Below, piece by piece: positions 53,648 through 62,186 of a stretch of DNA of 64,000 nucleotides. Each line of letters opens with the position of its first letter. Position 1 is the first letter of the stretch. The notes under the pieces were generated by a model, which saw only the letters and a list, made by a program, of their open reading frames with translations, was not told the origin of the DNA and searched no databases. Location: positions 50,344 through 114,343 of the forward strand of contig DASQNO010000087.1 of the NCBI GenBank assembly GCA_035644935.1. Reading direction: 5' to 3'. Origin of the DNA: CADCVW01 sp035644935. GTDB taxonomy: Bacteria; Pseudomonadota; Alphaproteobacteria; Sphingomonadales; Sphingomonadaceae. The translations under genes and the position numbers were made by a program.

Positions 53648-54645
53648 ACCCACGTCCTTTTGTCACGGCAGCCCTCGGTCTCGCCCTTGCTGCCTGCGCA
53701 GGAAGGAACCCGGCTCCCGTCGTCAAGCCAGCACCCTCACGGACCGCTGCACAGCCGCTTGTGAGCGCTCCGCGCGTCGACGCGCCTGTTCCCGCAATCC
53801 AACCCGTGATCGGCGCACCGATGTCGATTGCGCGTGATCTTCCGCCGCGCCCACGAGGAGGCGCGGCGCGTGAGCGGGGAACGCCCGCCGCACGCGTGGA
53901 GGCGGCGAACCGAGCCGCGGCGCGCGAGCCAAGCGGCCGAGCCTACGTCAACGCGACGCAGGTCTACGAGTGGTCCGAGGGCGCTCTGTACCGCTTGTAC
54001 ACCGCGCCCGAACGGGTCAGCGAGATCGCGCTCCAACCTGGCGAGGCGCTGATCTCGGTCGCCGCGGGGGACACCGCGCGCTGGGTCATCGGCGACACGA
54101 CCAGCGGGTCGGGCGCCGCCCGGCGTTCGCACATCCTGATCAAGCCGTCGGCCGCCGGGCTGCGTACCAATCTCGTGATCACGACCGACCGCCGCCTGTA
54201 CCACATTCAGATCGAAAGCACGGCGCAGACCGCGATGGCGAGCATCTCGTGGAGCTATCCTGATGAGGGCCTGCTGGCGCTTAGGGGGAGGGGGAGCAGC
54301 GCGGAGGTTCCCCGTAGCGTGGAGATCGCCGCCGAAACGCTGAACTTCGGCTACAGGATCGAGGGCTCGAAGCCGTCGTGGCGGCCACAGCGGGCCTTCG
54401 ATGACGGCAAGCAGGTCTTTATCGAGTTCCCGCCGTCGCTTGAACAGGGCGAGGCGCCGCCGCTGTTCGTTATCGGCAACAGCGGCGATCCGGAACTCGT
54501 GAACTACCGCGTCGCGGGGCGCTACTATGTCGTGGACCGTCTCTTCGCGGCGGCTGAACTTCGGCTGGGAGAGAAGCGCCAGCAGGTGGTGCGGATCGTC
54601 CGCACCGGCGCCGCGCGGCTCCGCCGCAAGGGGCCGGCATCATGA
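53644..54645 (+). CDS. trbG: TrbG, VirB9-like protein
   Basis: A 333-residue protein with a lipoprotein-type signal (LGLALAACAG). The C-terminal VirB9 domain has VYEWSEGALYRLYTAPERV and YHIQIESTAQTAMASISWSYP. It forms the outer-membrane core complex with TrbI. ATGA overlaps on both sides. Confidence 0.92.
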   Translation: MNPRPFVTAALGLALAACAGRNPAPVVKPAPSRTAAQPLVSAPRVDAPVPAIQPVIGAPMSIARDLPPRPRGGAARERGTPAARVEAANRAAAREPSGRAYVNATQVYEWSEGALYRLYTAPERVSEIALQPGEALISVAAGDTARWVIGDTTSGSGAARRSHILIKPSAAGLRTNLVITTDRRLYHIQIESTAQTAMASISWSYPDEGLLALRGRGSSAEVPRSVEIAAETLNFGYRIEGSKPSWRPQRAFDDGKQVFIEFPPSLEQGEAPPLFVIGNSGDPELVNYRVAGRYYVVDRLFAAAELRLGEKRQQVVRIVRTGAARLRRKGPAS

Positions 54646-55853
54646 GCGAAGGTCCAGTTGCGGCTGCCGAGCCGGGAACGCCTCCGGCCAAGATCGATCC
54701 CGAGACGCTGGTCCTGCGCGGTGCCCCGCGAGCGGCGGTGCGGTTTCGGCGCGGGCTGATTATCGGTGTGACGGGAGTGGTCTCCGCCTGCCTTGTCGGA
54801 GTCGCATGGTTTGCGCTCGAGCCTCCGAGTTTCCGGATCGTCGCAGGCGAGGGGACGAAGGAGCCGACGGGACGCGCCGAACCCGATGCCTTGGCCGATG
54901 TTCCTGCAACCTACGGCGATGTGCCGCGCCTGGGGCCTCCGCTTCCCGGCGACTTAGGGCGGCCGATACTCGAGCATCGGCGAGAGCTGGAGGGTGCGCC
55001 GGCTGCCTCGCAGCCGCTTCGCCAAGATAATGCGGCGGCTACTGCGCGCGCTGCCGCTGCTGCGAGGCGGCAGCGACTGGACGCCGCGCGGGAGGCCGCG
55101 CGCACGTCCGACGTGCTCGTGCAACTCGCCGGCCGAAACTTGGCAGTTAGAGGCGCGCCCGCACAGCTCGCCAGCGACGCTGGCGCGAGCACCGGACCGG
55201 GCCATGCCGCCGGCGCGGCGCGGCCGTCGAGCATGGACGGAGCATTGCCCGAAGGGCGCGACAGCGGCACGCAGCGGCGTCCCGCCCCGTCGGCTTGGCT
55301 GCTGAGCGCAGGCACGATCATCCCCGCGAGCCTTATCACCGGCCTGAAGTCCGATCTGCCCGGCGCCGTGATCGCGCAGGTCACGGAAAATGTCCGCGAC
55401 AGCGCAACCGGTCGCGTCGTGCTCGTTCCACAAGGCTCGCGCCTGCTCGGCAGCTATGACAACGCCGTCGCGTTCGGTCAGCGTCGCGCGCTCATCATAT
55501 GGCAGCGGATCTTGTTCCCCGACGGTTCGTCGGTCGAACTCGACAGCGCGCGCGCCACTGATCTGTCCGGCTATTCAGGGGCTCAAGGCCGGGCCGACCT
55601 GCACGGCTGGCGCCTGCTCAAGGGCGTCGCGCTATCGACGTTCCTGGGTGTTGGGGCCGAGCTCGGTCTGAGCAGCGGCGATTCTGACCTCGTGCGCGCC
55701 GTGCGAGAGGCGACGCAGCAAAGCGCCGCGCGAGCTGGCGACAGGATCACCTCCCGAAATCTAGAGATGCAGCCCAGCCTTACCGTTCCGCCCGGGTGGC
55801 GAGTGCGGGCCATCATCCAAAAAGACCTTGTTCTGCCACCCTGGAGATCCTGA
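54642..55853 (+). CDS. trbI: TrbI, VirB10-like protein
   Basis: A 403-residue protein. An N-terminal membrane helix (LIIGVTGVVSACLVGVAWF) is followed by a Pro/Ala-rich linker and the VirB10 C-terminal domain: LLSAGTIIPASLITGLKSDL, GSRLLGSYDNAVAFGQRR and FLGVGAELG. It spans the envelope. Confidence 0.93.
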   Translation: MSEGPVAAAEPGTPPAKIDPETLVLRGAPRAAVRFRRGLIIGVTGVVSACLVGVAWFALEPPSFRIVAGEGTKEPTGRAEPDALADVPATYGDVPRLGPPLPGDLGRPILEHRRELEGAPAASQPLRQDNAAATARAAAAARRQRLDAAREAARTSDVLVQLAGRNLAVRGAPAQLASDAGASTGPGHAAGAARPSSMDGALPEGRDSGTQRRPAPSAWLLSAGTIIPASLITGLKSDLPGAVIAQVTENVRDSATGRVVLVPQGSRLLGSYDNAVAFGQRRALIIWQRILFPDGSSVELDSARATDLSGYSGAQGRADLHGWRLLKGVALSTFLGVGAELGLSSGDSDLVRAVREATQQSAARAGDRITSRNLEMQPSLTVPPGWRVRAIIQKDLVLPPWRS

Positions 55854-55854
55854 G

Positions 55855-56076
55855 ATGCCTCAGATCCGACTTCCGAAGCTCCCAGACCGCGTACCGGTCA
55901 AGATCACGATCAGTCTTTCTCCCGAGCTTAACAGCACGCTCTCTGAGTACGCGCAGTTGTACCAAGAGTTGTACGGTCAGGCGGAGCCCGTCCAACTCCT
56001 GATCCCTGCGATGCTCGAGCGTTTTCTGGAAGACGACCGCGCATTTGGGCAGCGACGCCGCAGCCTGCGGTCATGA
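55855..56076 (+). CDS. DUF2274-domain protein
   Basis: A 73-residue protein starting MPQIRLPKLPDRVPVKITIS, with LSEYAQLYQELYG and PAMLERFLEDDRAF. DUF2274 genes end many alphaproteobacterial trb operons; the fold suggests a ribbon-helix-helix-like DNA-binding protein. It begins 1 base after the trbI stop. Confidence 0.88.
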   Translation: MPQIRLPKLPDRVPVKITISLSPELNSTLSEYAQLYQELYGQAEPVQLLIPAMLERFLEDDRAFGQRRRSLRS

Positions 56077-56273
56077 AGGAGCCACTCCGGTGATCGTGCC
56101 GCACATGCCTCTGCTTACATAAAGCTCCTCGCCTGCTCGAACTGCTCGTCGTACGCGATGATGATGGTTGGGCGCGAACGGGCGCGCATGCACGATGCCG
56201 CGGGTGCGGTCGGCGCGTCGGCGCGCGCGGCAAACACTTTCCCACCTACCGCGTATACCTGCAGAACTATCCA

Positions 56274-56930
56274 ATGCTGCTGAACGCCTATGCGGCCGAG
56301 GACTGGCCTGAGGTCCTGCTGTCTGCCGAACGCGTGCGTGCCGACCCGGTCATGCCTTCGCTTTACAAGCAGAGCGTAGGGGCATTCGCGGTCGACATAA
56401 TGCAGGCCGAGGCGCTCGCCCGTACGGGACGTGTAGATCAAGCCCGCGCGTTGCTCGCCACCACGCCGCCGGAATGCGTTCCTTGTCTCGGGGCGCGCGG
56501 GCTGGTGGAAAGTCTCGGCGGGAACGCGCGCGCGGCTGAGATATGGGCGCAACGCGCGGTGCGGAGGTCGCGCGACCTGCCGGGCGCATATCAGGACTGG
56601 GGTCGCGCGCGGCTGGCCCGCGGCGACGCGGCGGCTGCCCTACACGCTTTCCGATCGGCGCAGCAGCGCGGGCCACGCTGGGCAGATCCTTTTAAAGGCG
56701 GAGGCGACGCGCTGGCGCGCCTAGGGAGAGGTGAAGATGCAGTCCGCAGTTACGCCGAAGCTGCGCGTCGCGCGCCACGATGGGGCGGTTTGCAACTTGC
56801 GTGGGGGACGGCGCTGGCGCGGCAGCGAAAGCCGAATGAGGCACGCGCACGTTTTTCGGCAGCATCAAGACTTGGCCTGAGCGCGCGGGATCGAGCCACT
56901 TTGTCGGTGCTGGCGGTCGGCGCACGGTAG
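56274..56930 (+). pseudogene. TPR-repeat protein, 5'-truncated
   Basis: A 218-residue frame with TPR-like helical pairs (ADIMQAEALARTGRVDQARALL region, then LPGAYQDWGRARLARGDAAAA and WGTALARQRKPNEARARFSA). The same frame reads sensibly for ~15 codons before the ATG (HFPTYRVYLQNYP), so this looks like the C-terminal part of a longer protein whose start was lost. It may still be translated from the ATG at 56274. Confidence 0.6.
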
Positions 56931-56990
56931 CGCGAGTGCGCTTTCCGCCTATCGCAAATACCGCGCCGGCCTAAGACACCGCTACCCGCG

Positions 56991-57686
56991 CTAACGAACA
57001 ATGGCCCTTCGATAACCAGCAGCCTTAGCGGCTTTCTCCGAACAAAATATCGCTTCAGCGCGGGTCCGCTCATAAAACGGCATTCCAGGCAGGTGGTAAA
57101 TCCAAACCCCACGCCGTGACTGGTTGCCCTTAATCGTGCAGCCGCTTGTCGCGCGCGTCGCTGTACTAGAAGCCGATGTCTGCGCTGGACGGCCGCTCCT
57201 CGCTGATCCAGCTTCAATCAGGCGACCTTGTGCGCGAACTTCGCTCGGAGGTTTGAAGGTGCCGGACCAAACCCCGCGCCGCGCGGCTTTTGCTGCCTCC
57301 TCAGCCCTCACGTACTCCGTCGAATATCGTCTATAGGCAACAGCGTAGCCGGCTTGCACCATGGCGAGGTTCACGTCAGTGCCCGGGACCGAGCAACGGG
57401 CGAGCACCCGTTCATATTGGTCGAGGCCTGCCGGAGCGCAGCTGACCGTGCGTCCCATCACAAGCTTCGATAGTTGGTCCGCAGCTTCGGCCCCGCAATC
57501 CCAACGCTTCTCGCCGCGGGTACACTGCTGATCGAGCTCCGGCGCATCGATACCGAACAACCGAACACGCGTGCCACGGACTTCCAGGGAGTCGCCGTCT
57601 ACAGCTCGGGCAAGCCCTGAAATGGGGCTCGCGCCACTGCTCGCTGCGTGCAGCAACAACGCCAGCGTAAGACCGGTCTTCAACAT
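56991..57686 (-). CDS. Thermonuclease (SNase) family nuclease
   Basis: A 231-residue protein. A signal peptide (MLKTGLTLALLLHAASSGAS) precedes a staphylococcal-nuclease domain: ARAVDGDSLEVRG, VRLFGIDAPELDQQC and YERVLARC (catalytic Arg and Asp residues). The C-terminal ~70 residues contain an excalibur-like or Cys-containing region (GCTIKGNQSRRGVWIYHLPG). Secreted Ca-dependent DNA/RNA degradation is the family role. The frame is open upstream into the Rap1a-like segment. Confidence 0.85.
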   Translation of the reverse strand: MLKTGLTLALLLHAASSGASPISGLARAVDGDSLEVRGTRVRLFGIDAPELDQQCTRGEKRWDCGAEAADQLSKLVMGRTVSCAPAGLDQYERVLARCSVPGTDVNLAMVQAGYAVAYRRYSTEYVRAEEAAKAARRGVWSGTFKPPSEVRAQGRLIEAGSARSGRPAQTSASSTATRATSGCTIKGNQSRRGVWIYHLPGMPFYERTRAEAIFCSEKAAKAAGYRRAIVR

Positions 57687-58088
57687 TGTTGACTGCCTCA
57701 ATCTGTCGACTGCGGTGAATGTACCTGAGTCAGCCTTAAGGCTTCTTGCTGCAAGGAAACGGCCGGCGCAGGGCTCCTTAACGAGCCACGCCGGGTGCTT
57801 CGCCGCAAGTGCCGGATTTTGCGTCAGGAAGGTTCGCACGATCGCCAGGGTCTGTGCATTTCCAGAGGAGGCCACGGGTCTGCAAATCTCACCGGTTATC
57901 GCGAGCTGATCGGCGGCGCCCAGGATGTAGCCGGCGCAGTACGTCTTCTGGACGCCTTCGTCGCGGCTGCAATCCCGTCCGAACGTGTCGGCGCCCAGGC
58001 TGCTCACGCCGATGGACTGCGAGGCAGCTGGGGTTGCCGTGCCCAACGAAATCGCCGCGGCACATAAGGCAAGGCGGTAAGTGCTCAC
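57687..58088 (-). CDS. Rap1a/Tai-like immunity segment, fused in frame to the thermonuclease
   Basis: The 134 residues upstream of the nuclease Met form a complete-looking exported domain: signal peptide MSTYRLALCAAAISLGTATP, then CAGYILGAADQLA, ICRP and AIVRTFLTQNPALAAKHPAW, the Rap1a pattern of small disulfide-bonded immunity proteins. No stop separates it from the thermonuclease, so a 365-residue fusion with an internal signal peptide is possible. Two separate products from two starts are more likely. Confidence 0.65.
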
Positions 58089-58201
58089 AGGTTCTCCACG
58101 ACGCTGAACTACGCTGAACCAGCTACTGCTGCTTTCATTGCACCCACCTATCGCCCCTCTCGCTTGGCCCGCAAGCTGAGGTTCGCTTACGCCGCAGCAG
58201 G

Positions 58202-58468
58202 TTAGCCAGGTCGTTGGCTGGCAGGCCCGTGCGCCTCCCGTGCACGCTCAGGGCCGAACATCGGATAGTGGTCGATACGATCCAGCAGTGCATCGATCAT
58301 GCTCTGACGCGCTGCATGCGCTTGGCGATCGGCTCCGGTCGCGTACCGCTTCTTTGTGCCGGCCGGTATCAGAACCAGCCACAGGTTCAGCATGTCGCGC
58401 TGCTCCTGACGGGATAGCTGCCGCCAGCCTCGACCATGGTTGTCGGTGTCGTCGGTGAGTCGTAACAT
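58202..58468 (-). CDS. Small hypothetical protein
   Basis: An 88-residue frame starting MLRLTDDTDNHGRGWRQLSR, with QEQRDMLNLWLVLIPAG and a C-terminal FGPERAREAHGPAS. No family known. A GTG at 58474 is an alternative start. It is divergent from the small membrane-protein gene at 58475. Composition looks coding, but support is weak. Confidence 0.45.
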   Translation of the reverse strand: MLRLTDDTDNHGRGWRQLSRQEQRDMLNLWLVLIPAGTKKRYATGADRQAHAARQSMIDALLDRIDHYPMFGPERAREAHGPASQRPG

Positions 58469-58474
58469 GCGCAC

Positions 58475-58606
58475 ATGAGAACAGACGAGGAACGAAGCCG
58501 CAAGGGCTTCATCTGGTCATGGCAGTTCGCCGCCGGCGTTGCATCTACGCTGCTGGTGCTTGGCCTTCTTGCTGCGTTCGGAGGATCGATTGCTCGGAGT
58601 GTTTGA
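58475..58606 (+). CDS. 43-residue single-helix membrane protein
   Basis: Starts MRTDEERSRKGFIWSWQFAA, with a strongly hydrophobic helix (VASTLLVLGLLAAFGG at ~24-39) and ends SIARSV at a TGA (58604). The charged N-terminus before one helix suggests an inner-membrane anchor. Its 3' end overlaps the next gene by 17 bases, so translation may be coupled. Confidence 0.5.
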   Translation: MRTDEERSRKGFIWSWQFAAGVASTLLVLGLLAAFGGSIARSV

Positions 58607-59027
58607 AGGATCGCCAGGCGAGAAGCTGGAGCAGGTAGCCAAGGTGTTCGCCGACCTTGCGCCGCAAGCATCTTGCCAGCTCTCAGTGGACGGCAAACTA
58701 ATACTTTGCCGTGCCGCTCGGCCCGACGGAACGCCGCACGTCAAAACGCTAAAGGTGGACTACTTGCCAACTGAGATCGTTCGTCATGCTGCAATGCAGC
58801 TGGCCAAAGCTACGCACTCGCCCGACAGCATTGGGGAGTGGGAGCGCTGGGCAAGCGCCTGGCACGTCATTCAGGTGCATGGTCACGGCGCGCTGGCGCA
58901 TGTGGATGAGCGGATCGCGCAGCTGACCGATGACGGGTCAGCGGCTGGGGCGGAGCTGTTCCGCGCACTGCGAGAGCGCGTCGCCGTGCTGCAGGCGAAT
59001 GCCGGTTCTTGGCCAGGTCAGGCCTAA
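58590..59027 (+). CDS. Hypothetical protein
   Basis: A 145-residue soluble protein: LLGVFEGSPGEKLEQVAKVF, then LSVDGKLILCRAARPDGTPH and helical HGHGALAHVDERIAQL. No family recognised. The TTG at 58590 is chosen because GGAGG lies 5 bases upstream; a GTG at 58599 is also possible. The frame is open back to 58539 but lacks a ribosome site there. Confidence 0.6.
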   Translation: MLGVFEGSPGEKLEQVAKVFADLAPQASCQLSVDGKLILCRAARPDGTPHVKTLKVDYLPTEIVRHAAMQLAKATHSPDSIGEWERWASAWHVIQVHGHGALAHVDERIAQLTDDGSAAGAELFRALRERVAVLQANAGSWPGQA

Positions 59028-59116
59028 GCGAATGTGCCGTTCCTCACTTCAGCATTAAGCATCTTTTCACGCCCTCTGCCGTAAACCTGCAGAGGGTTCT
59101 CTGAAGGGGTTTGACG

Positions 59117-59350
59117 ATGCTGCGTGCCGCCTTCGACGATGAAGAGGCTTTAGCAGCCGCAGTCCGGCTAGAAGAGGCACGCGTTCTCATGAAGTCCGCC
59201 CTTGCTATTCTTGACGACACGCCGGTCATGACGGACTGTGACGCTCACTTGGACCAGGCAATCCATTCGCTCACTCGCGCGATCCTTGACGTGCGCGCCG
59301 GTGAGCACGTCTTCCACGACTCGCCGACACCGTCGCGCGTCCCTGATTAG
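59117..59350 (+). CDS. Small hypothetical helical protein
   Basis: A 77-residue acidic helical protein starting MLRAAFDDEEALAAAVRLEE. GAAGGGG precedes the ATG. It converges with the winged-helix gene and overlaps its 3' end by 4 bases. No family recognised. Confidence 0.55.
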   Translation: MLRAAFDDEEALAAAVRLEEARVLMKSALAILDDTPVMTDCDAHLDQAIHSLTRAILDVRAGEHVFHDSPTPSRVPD

Positions 59351-59850
59351 CCCACCCGCGCGATGGTTGTGGCGCTGACCGGCAAGAAGCTGAGCACGCG
59401 CGCAACTTTCCTTCTTCCTGTGGGTGTAAGCTCCACATTCACCACGCGCGCGTCCTGCTCGCTTTCAACCCGGCGAACGAGGTCGAGCGCTACCAGATTG
59501 CTGAGGTAGCGTAATGCGGTGGTCGAGGGAGAAGCCGCGCCGATGCACGCGCTCGACACGCTGATCTTCCTGCCGCGTCCGTCGGCGATAAACAGATCGA
59601 GCAGTATGTCCCAGCTGGGATCCGAAAAGGCCAATTCGTCGAACACGGCATCTCGGCAGCGACGAAAGCGGTAGATCGTCTCGGCCAACTCTACGAGGTT
59701 GCTTGGGGCCGGCAGGTCCAGGTCGGCTCGGCGTTGCTGGCCAGCCCTCAACCTGTCGATAACGCGCCCAAGCGCCTCTATGTCACCGGTCGGAATGCCT
59801 AGCGGCAGGGTCAGGGTGTCCAGGTCTTCCGGCGTTGGGAACCCGCGCAT
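59347..59850 (-). CDS. MarR-like winged-helix protein
   Basis: A 167-residue protein whose second half is a winged helix: DPSWDILLDLFIADGRGRKI, SPSTTALRYLSNLVALDLV (recognition region) and VNVELTPTGRRKVARVLSF. The N-terminal ~75 residues are helical. Its ATG overlaps the radC stop by one base, so the pair is co-transcribed. Target unknown. Confidence 0.78.
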   Translation of the reverse strand: MRGFPTPEDLDTLTLPLGIPTGDIEALGRVIDRLRAGQQRRADLDLPAPSNLVELAETIYRFRRCRDAVFDELAFSDPSWDILLDLFIADGRGRKISVSSACIGAASPSTTALRYLSNLVALDLVRRVESEQDARVVNVELTPTGRRKVARVLSFLPVSATTIARVG

Positions 59851-60464
59851 CAGAGGAACCCCAGCCGCTTGAAGCTGACGTGCCCGGCACGAGCGACGAT
59901 CAGGTGATCCAGGAGTTGCAAGCCCATGAGCTCGGCGGCATCGATCAGGCGCCGCGTTGTGGCGATGTCTCGCTGGCTGGGCTTCGGGTCACCCGAAGGA
60001 TGATTGTGGACGACGATCAACGCAGTGGAGCCGAGCTCAAGCGCGCGCCGTATGATCTCCCGCGGATGCACGGTGAGTCCGCGTACGCTTCCGGTAGCCA
60101 TGACTTCGTCGCGCAAGAGGCGATTGCGGGCGTCCAGGAACAGGACCCGAAAACGCTCAACGACTGAGTGTCCCATGGTGAGCGTCAAATAATCCAGAAG
60201 AGCCGGCTCGTCGGAAAGTAGGGGTCGGTCGCAAAGGCGGCTGCGCAACGCCTGAGCCAGCGTGTCGCTGACGAGGCGCAATTGCCTCACGGCGGCGGGT
60301 TCCGCGGGAACAGCTGAGATCAATGCTTCGGAACTGGCGCTCAACACCCCCCCGACGCCTTTAAATCGGCTCAGTAGGGCCCTAGCGGCGTCTGCAGCTC
60401 GTTGACCGCACGATTCCTCAAGTAGAGCTGCTAAGCTTTGCTGCTCGTCCGCCTCATGCGCCAT
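59850..60464 (-). CDS. radC: RadC-family JAB/MPN protein
   Basis: A 204-residue protein. It has an N-terminal helix-hairpin-helix-like stretch (LSRFKGVGGVLSASSEALIS) and a C-terminal MPN domain with VVHNHPSGDPKPSQRD (H153, H155, D166 metal site) and REIIRRALELGSTALIVV. RadC homologues are frequent on mobile elements; their in vivo role is unsettled. The start at 60464 (MAHEADEQQS) overlaps the membrane-protein gene by 34 bases. Confidence 0.9.
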   Translation of the reverse strand: MAHEADEQQSLAALLEESCGQRAADAARALLSRFKGVGGVLSASSEALISAVPAEPAAVRQLRLVSDTLAQALRSRLCDRPLLSDEPALLDYLTLTMGHSVVERFRVLFLDARNRLLRDEVMATGSVRGLTVHPREIIRRALELGSTALIVVHNHPSGDPKPSQRDIATTRRLIDAAELMGLQLLDHLIVARAGHVSFKRLGFL

Positions 60465-60868
60465 GGGTAGAGAGAGCCCATCATGATCGCGATCATCATC
60501 GGATAAGCCCAAAAGCCTCGAACCAGTCGGTAAGGCGTCGGCAGGATTGTCGGGTAAAACAGCGTCACGATGTGTGTCGCTATCCCGACGAGATCGAAGG
60601 CACATACCCATAGGGGCCAAAACCTGTTAGTTCTTACGACGAGGGCGAGAAGGCCGGCGAGGGCAAGTAGGTCAACCAGCAAAACGCCCAGCTGCGCGGA
60701 GCCGATGTTGAGCCGGTCGATCCGCACGGCCAAGACCGTGCCCAACGAGCCCAGGAAGATGATCGCCGCTCCGGCCTGTTCCGGCCACTCGCCGCGCCGC
60801 CATGCAACCGTACACGTAGCCAGTACGAACGCCCAGTAAGTCGCCTGGAGAAGGTCGTAGCGGTCCAC
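60431..60868 (-). CDS. Small polytopic membrane protein
   Basis: A 145-residue protein with about four hydrophobic helices (LLQATYWAFVLATCTVAW, AAIIFLGSLGTVLAV, VLLVDLLALAGLLALVV, GFWAYPMMIAIMMGSLY). No family recognised. It precedes and overlaps radC. Confidence 0.65.
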   Translation of the reverse strand: MDRYDLLQATYWAFVLATCTVAWRRGEWPEQAGAAIIFLGSLGTVLAVRIDRLNIGSAQLGVLLVDLLALAGLLALVVRTNRFWPLWVCAFDLVGIATHIVTLFYPTILPTPYRLVRGFWAYPMMIAIMMGSLYPWRMRRTSSKA

Positions 60869-60910
60869 CTGACGACGTTGGTTCGCGGCCGGGCACAGGT
60901 CAACGCCAAG

Positions 60911-61252
60911 CTAGGCTGCGGCGACCGCCGCTGGCACCAATCCGATGGCACTTGGTCGCTTGTTGTCGCCTCCGAAAGCGACGGCCCGCAAGCCCACTTG
61001 GTCCTTCACGGTGTTAAGCTCGTGATGTGCTGCAACTATCTCCGACCGAGCTTGTATGAGCGCAGCGAAGGATCGGGCGGCCCGCTCGAGAGCCTCGTGG
61101 CCGACCTCGGCCGCAAGATTAGCCTCCATACGCACACGCGGCATGCAGGCGACCAGACCGGCTGCCTCTATTACCGCGGCGTCGATGGCCCGTTCGGTTG
61201 CATGGATCTGCGCGTGGACAGCGCGGGCAGCGTTCAGACGTGTGTTGAGCAT
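60911..61252 (-). CDS. Hypothetical helical protein
   Basis: A 113-residue Ala-rich protein starting MLNTRLNAARAVHAQIHATE, with a long amphipathic helix (HEALERAARSFAALIQARSE). No family recognised. It lies between the LuxR-like regulator and the membrane protein on the same strand. Confidence 0.55.
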   Translation of the reverse strand: MLNTRLNAARAVHAQIHATERAIDAAVIEAAGLVACMPRVRMEANLAAEVGHEALERAARSFAALIQARSEIVAAHHELNTVKDQVGLRAVAFGGDNKRPSAIGLVPAAVAAA

Positions 61253-61313
61253 GACGTTTCCTCTCGCGCCGGCGGGCGCGCTCTTGGTTTCGAGGTGACA
61301 GCGGTTCGTGCGC

Positions 61314-61832
61314 TCAGGCGAGACGGCTTAGCGCCTCGAGGCCAGCGGCAAGCGCACCGAATGCGAGGGCCGTTCCGATCGCCAAGGCTGCGATCCAGAG
61401 AAGCCGCGCGGAGAGTGTCAGGTCATTCGTGGTTCTCCCGTGACTCGGGAGCGGTGGACTGAACCAGCTTGCTTCGTGGCGGGGATACAGGCTGTAGGGT
61501 GCCTGCGCCTCTTCAAGAGCAAGAAGGTCGGCCTGGCGCTCCCCATGCATCGACGGGTCGGATGTTGAGTAGCTCAAGGGCCTGCCGGGAATGTCCGACG
61601 GCGGATATATGGCCGATTGGACACCGGCTTCGGCCTCTGCCTGGACGATCATGCGCGCGGCCTCGAAGCGGTCTTCGACTTGCAGCGTTCGCATGGCGTT
61701 CTTGATGCGGCCATCGACCGCGAACGGCGTGATGTTCAGCTCGCGTGCGATCTGCTTCGATTCGTAGTGCCGCCACACAAGACGCAGGCACTCACGCTGG
61801 TTCTCGGTGACGCGCTCGATCGAGCTTGGCAT
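61314..61832 (-). CDS. LuxR-type HTH protein with a C-terminal membrane anchor
   Basis: A 172-residue protein. The N-terminal ~60 residues are a LuxR/GerE helix-turn-helix (LTENQRECLRLV-like; YESKQIARELNITPFAVDGRIKNAM). A ~75-residue Pro-rich linker leads to one membrane helix at the C-terminus (LWIAALAIGTALAFGALAAG). A membrane-tethered regulator is an uncommon arrangement that recurs on sphingomonad elements. The start is the ATG at 61832; the frame is open to 61883. Confidence 0.75.
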   Translation of the reverse strand: MPSSIERVTENQRECLRLVWRHYESKQIARELNITPFAVDGRIKNAMRTLQVEDRFEAARMIVQAEAEAGVQSAIYPPSDIPGRPLSYSTSDPSMHGERQADLLALEEAQAPYSLYPRHEASWFSPPLPSHGRTTNDLTLSARLLWIAALAIGTALAFGALAAGLEALSRLA

Positions 61833-62186
61833 GCAGGTTCTCCGTGGCACCGGTACTATCCGCGCAAGTCGCGTCGACCTCAACCGAAACGGACCTTCCG
61901 GTGCTTGGATGCTGATGAGAAACGCCTCTCGCGACGATGTCTCGATTCGAAGCGCATTTTTGCGAATCGGAGGCTGTGCGGCGCCGCGACATGCTCCGTC
62001 TGCCGACGATCGCCAGCCGAGGCTGCTCGGCTGCTTGCTGACTGCCTATTCTCGGCGCACCGCAGAAGCTGCAAACCACATGCTTAACCGCATCTACCAA
62101 ATATCTAAGTTGTTGCATTCGCCCGGTGAGTCCGTGCAGACTGATCGACAGGCAGCGCGGGGGCGTTGCTTCCAGGGGGATTGTCC
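61833..62186. other. Divergent intergenic region
   Basis: About 350 bases between the LuxR-like gene and the exported protein gene. It should hold promoters for both; AT-rich ACCAAATATCTAAGTTG lies near 62095. No gene seen. Confidence 0.4.
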
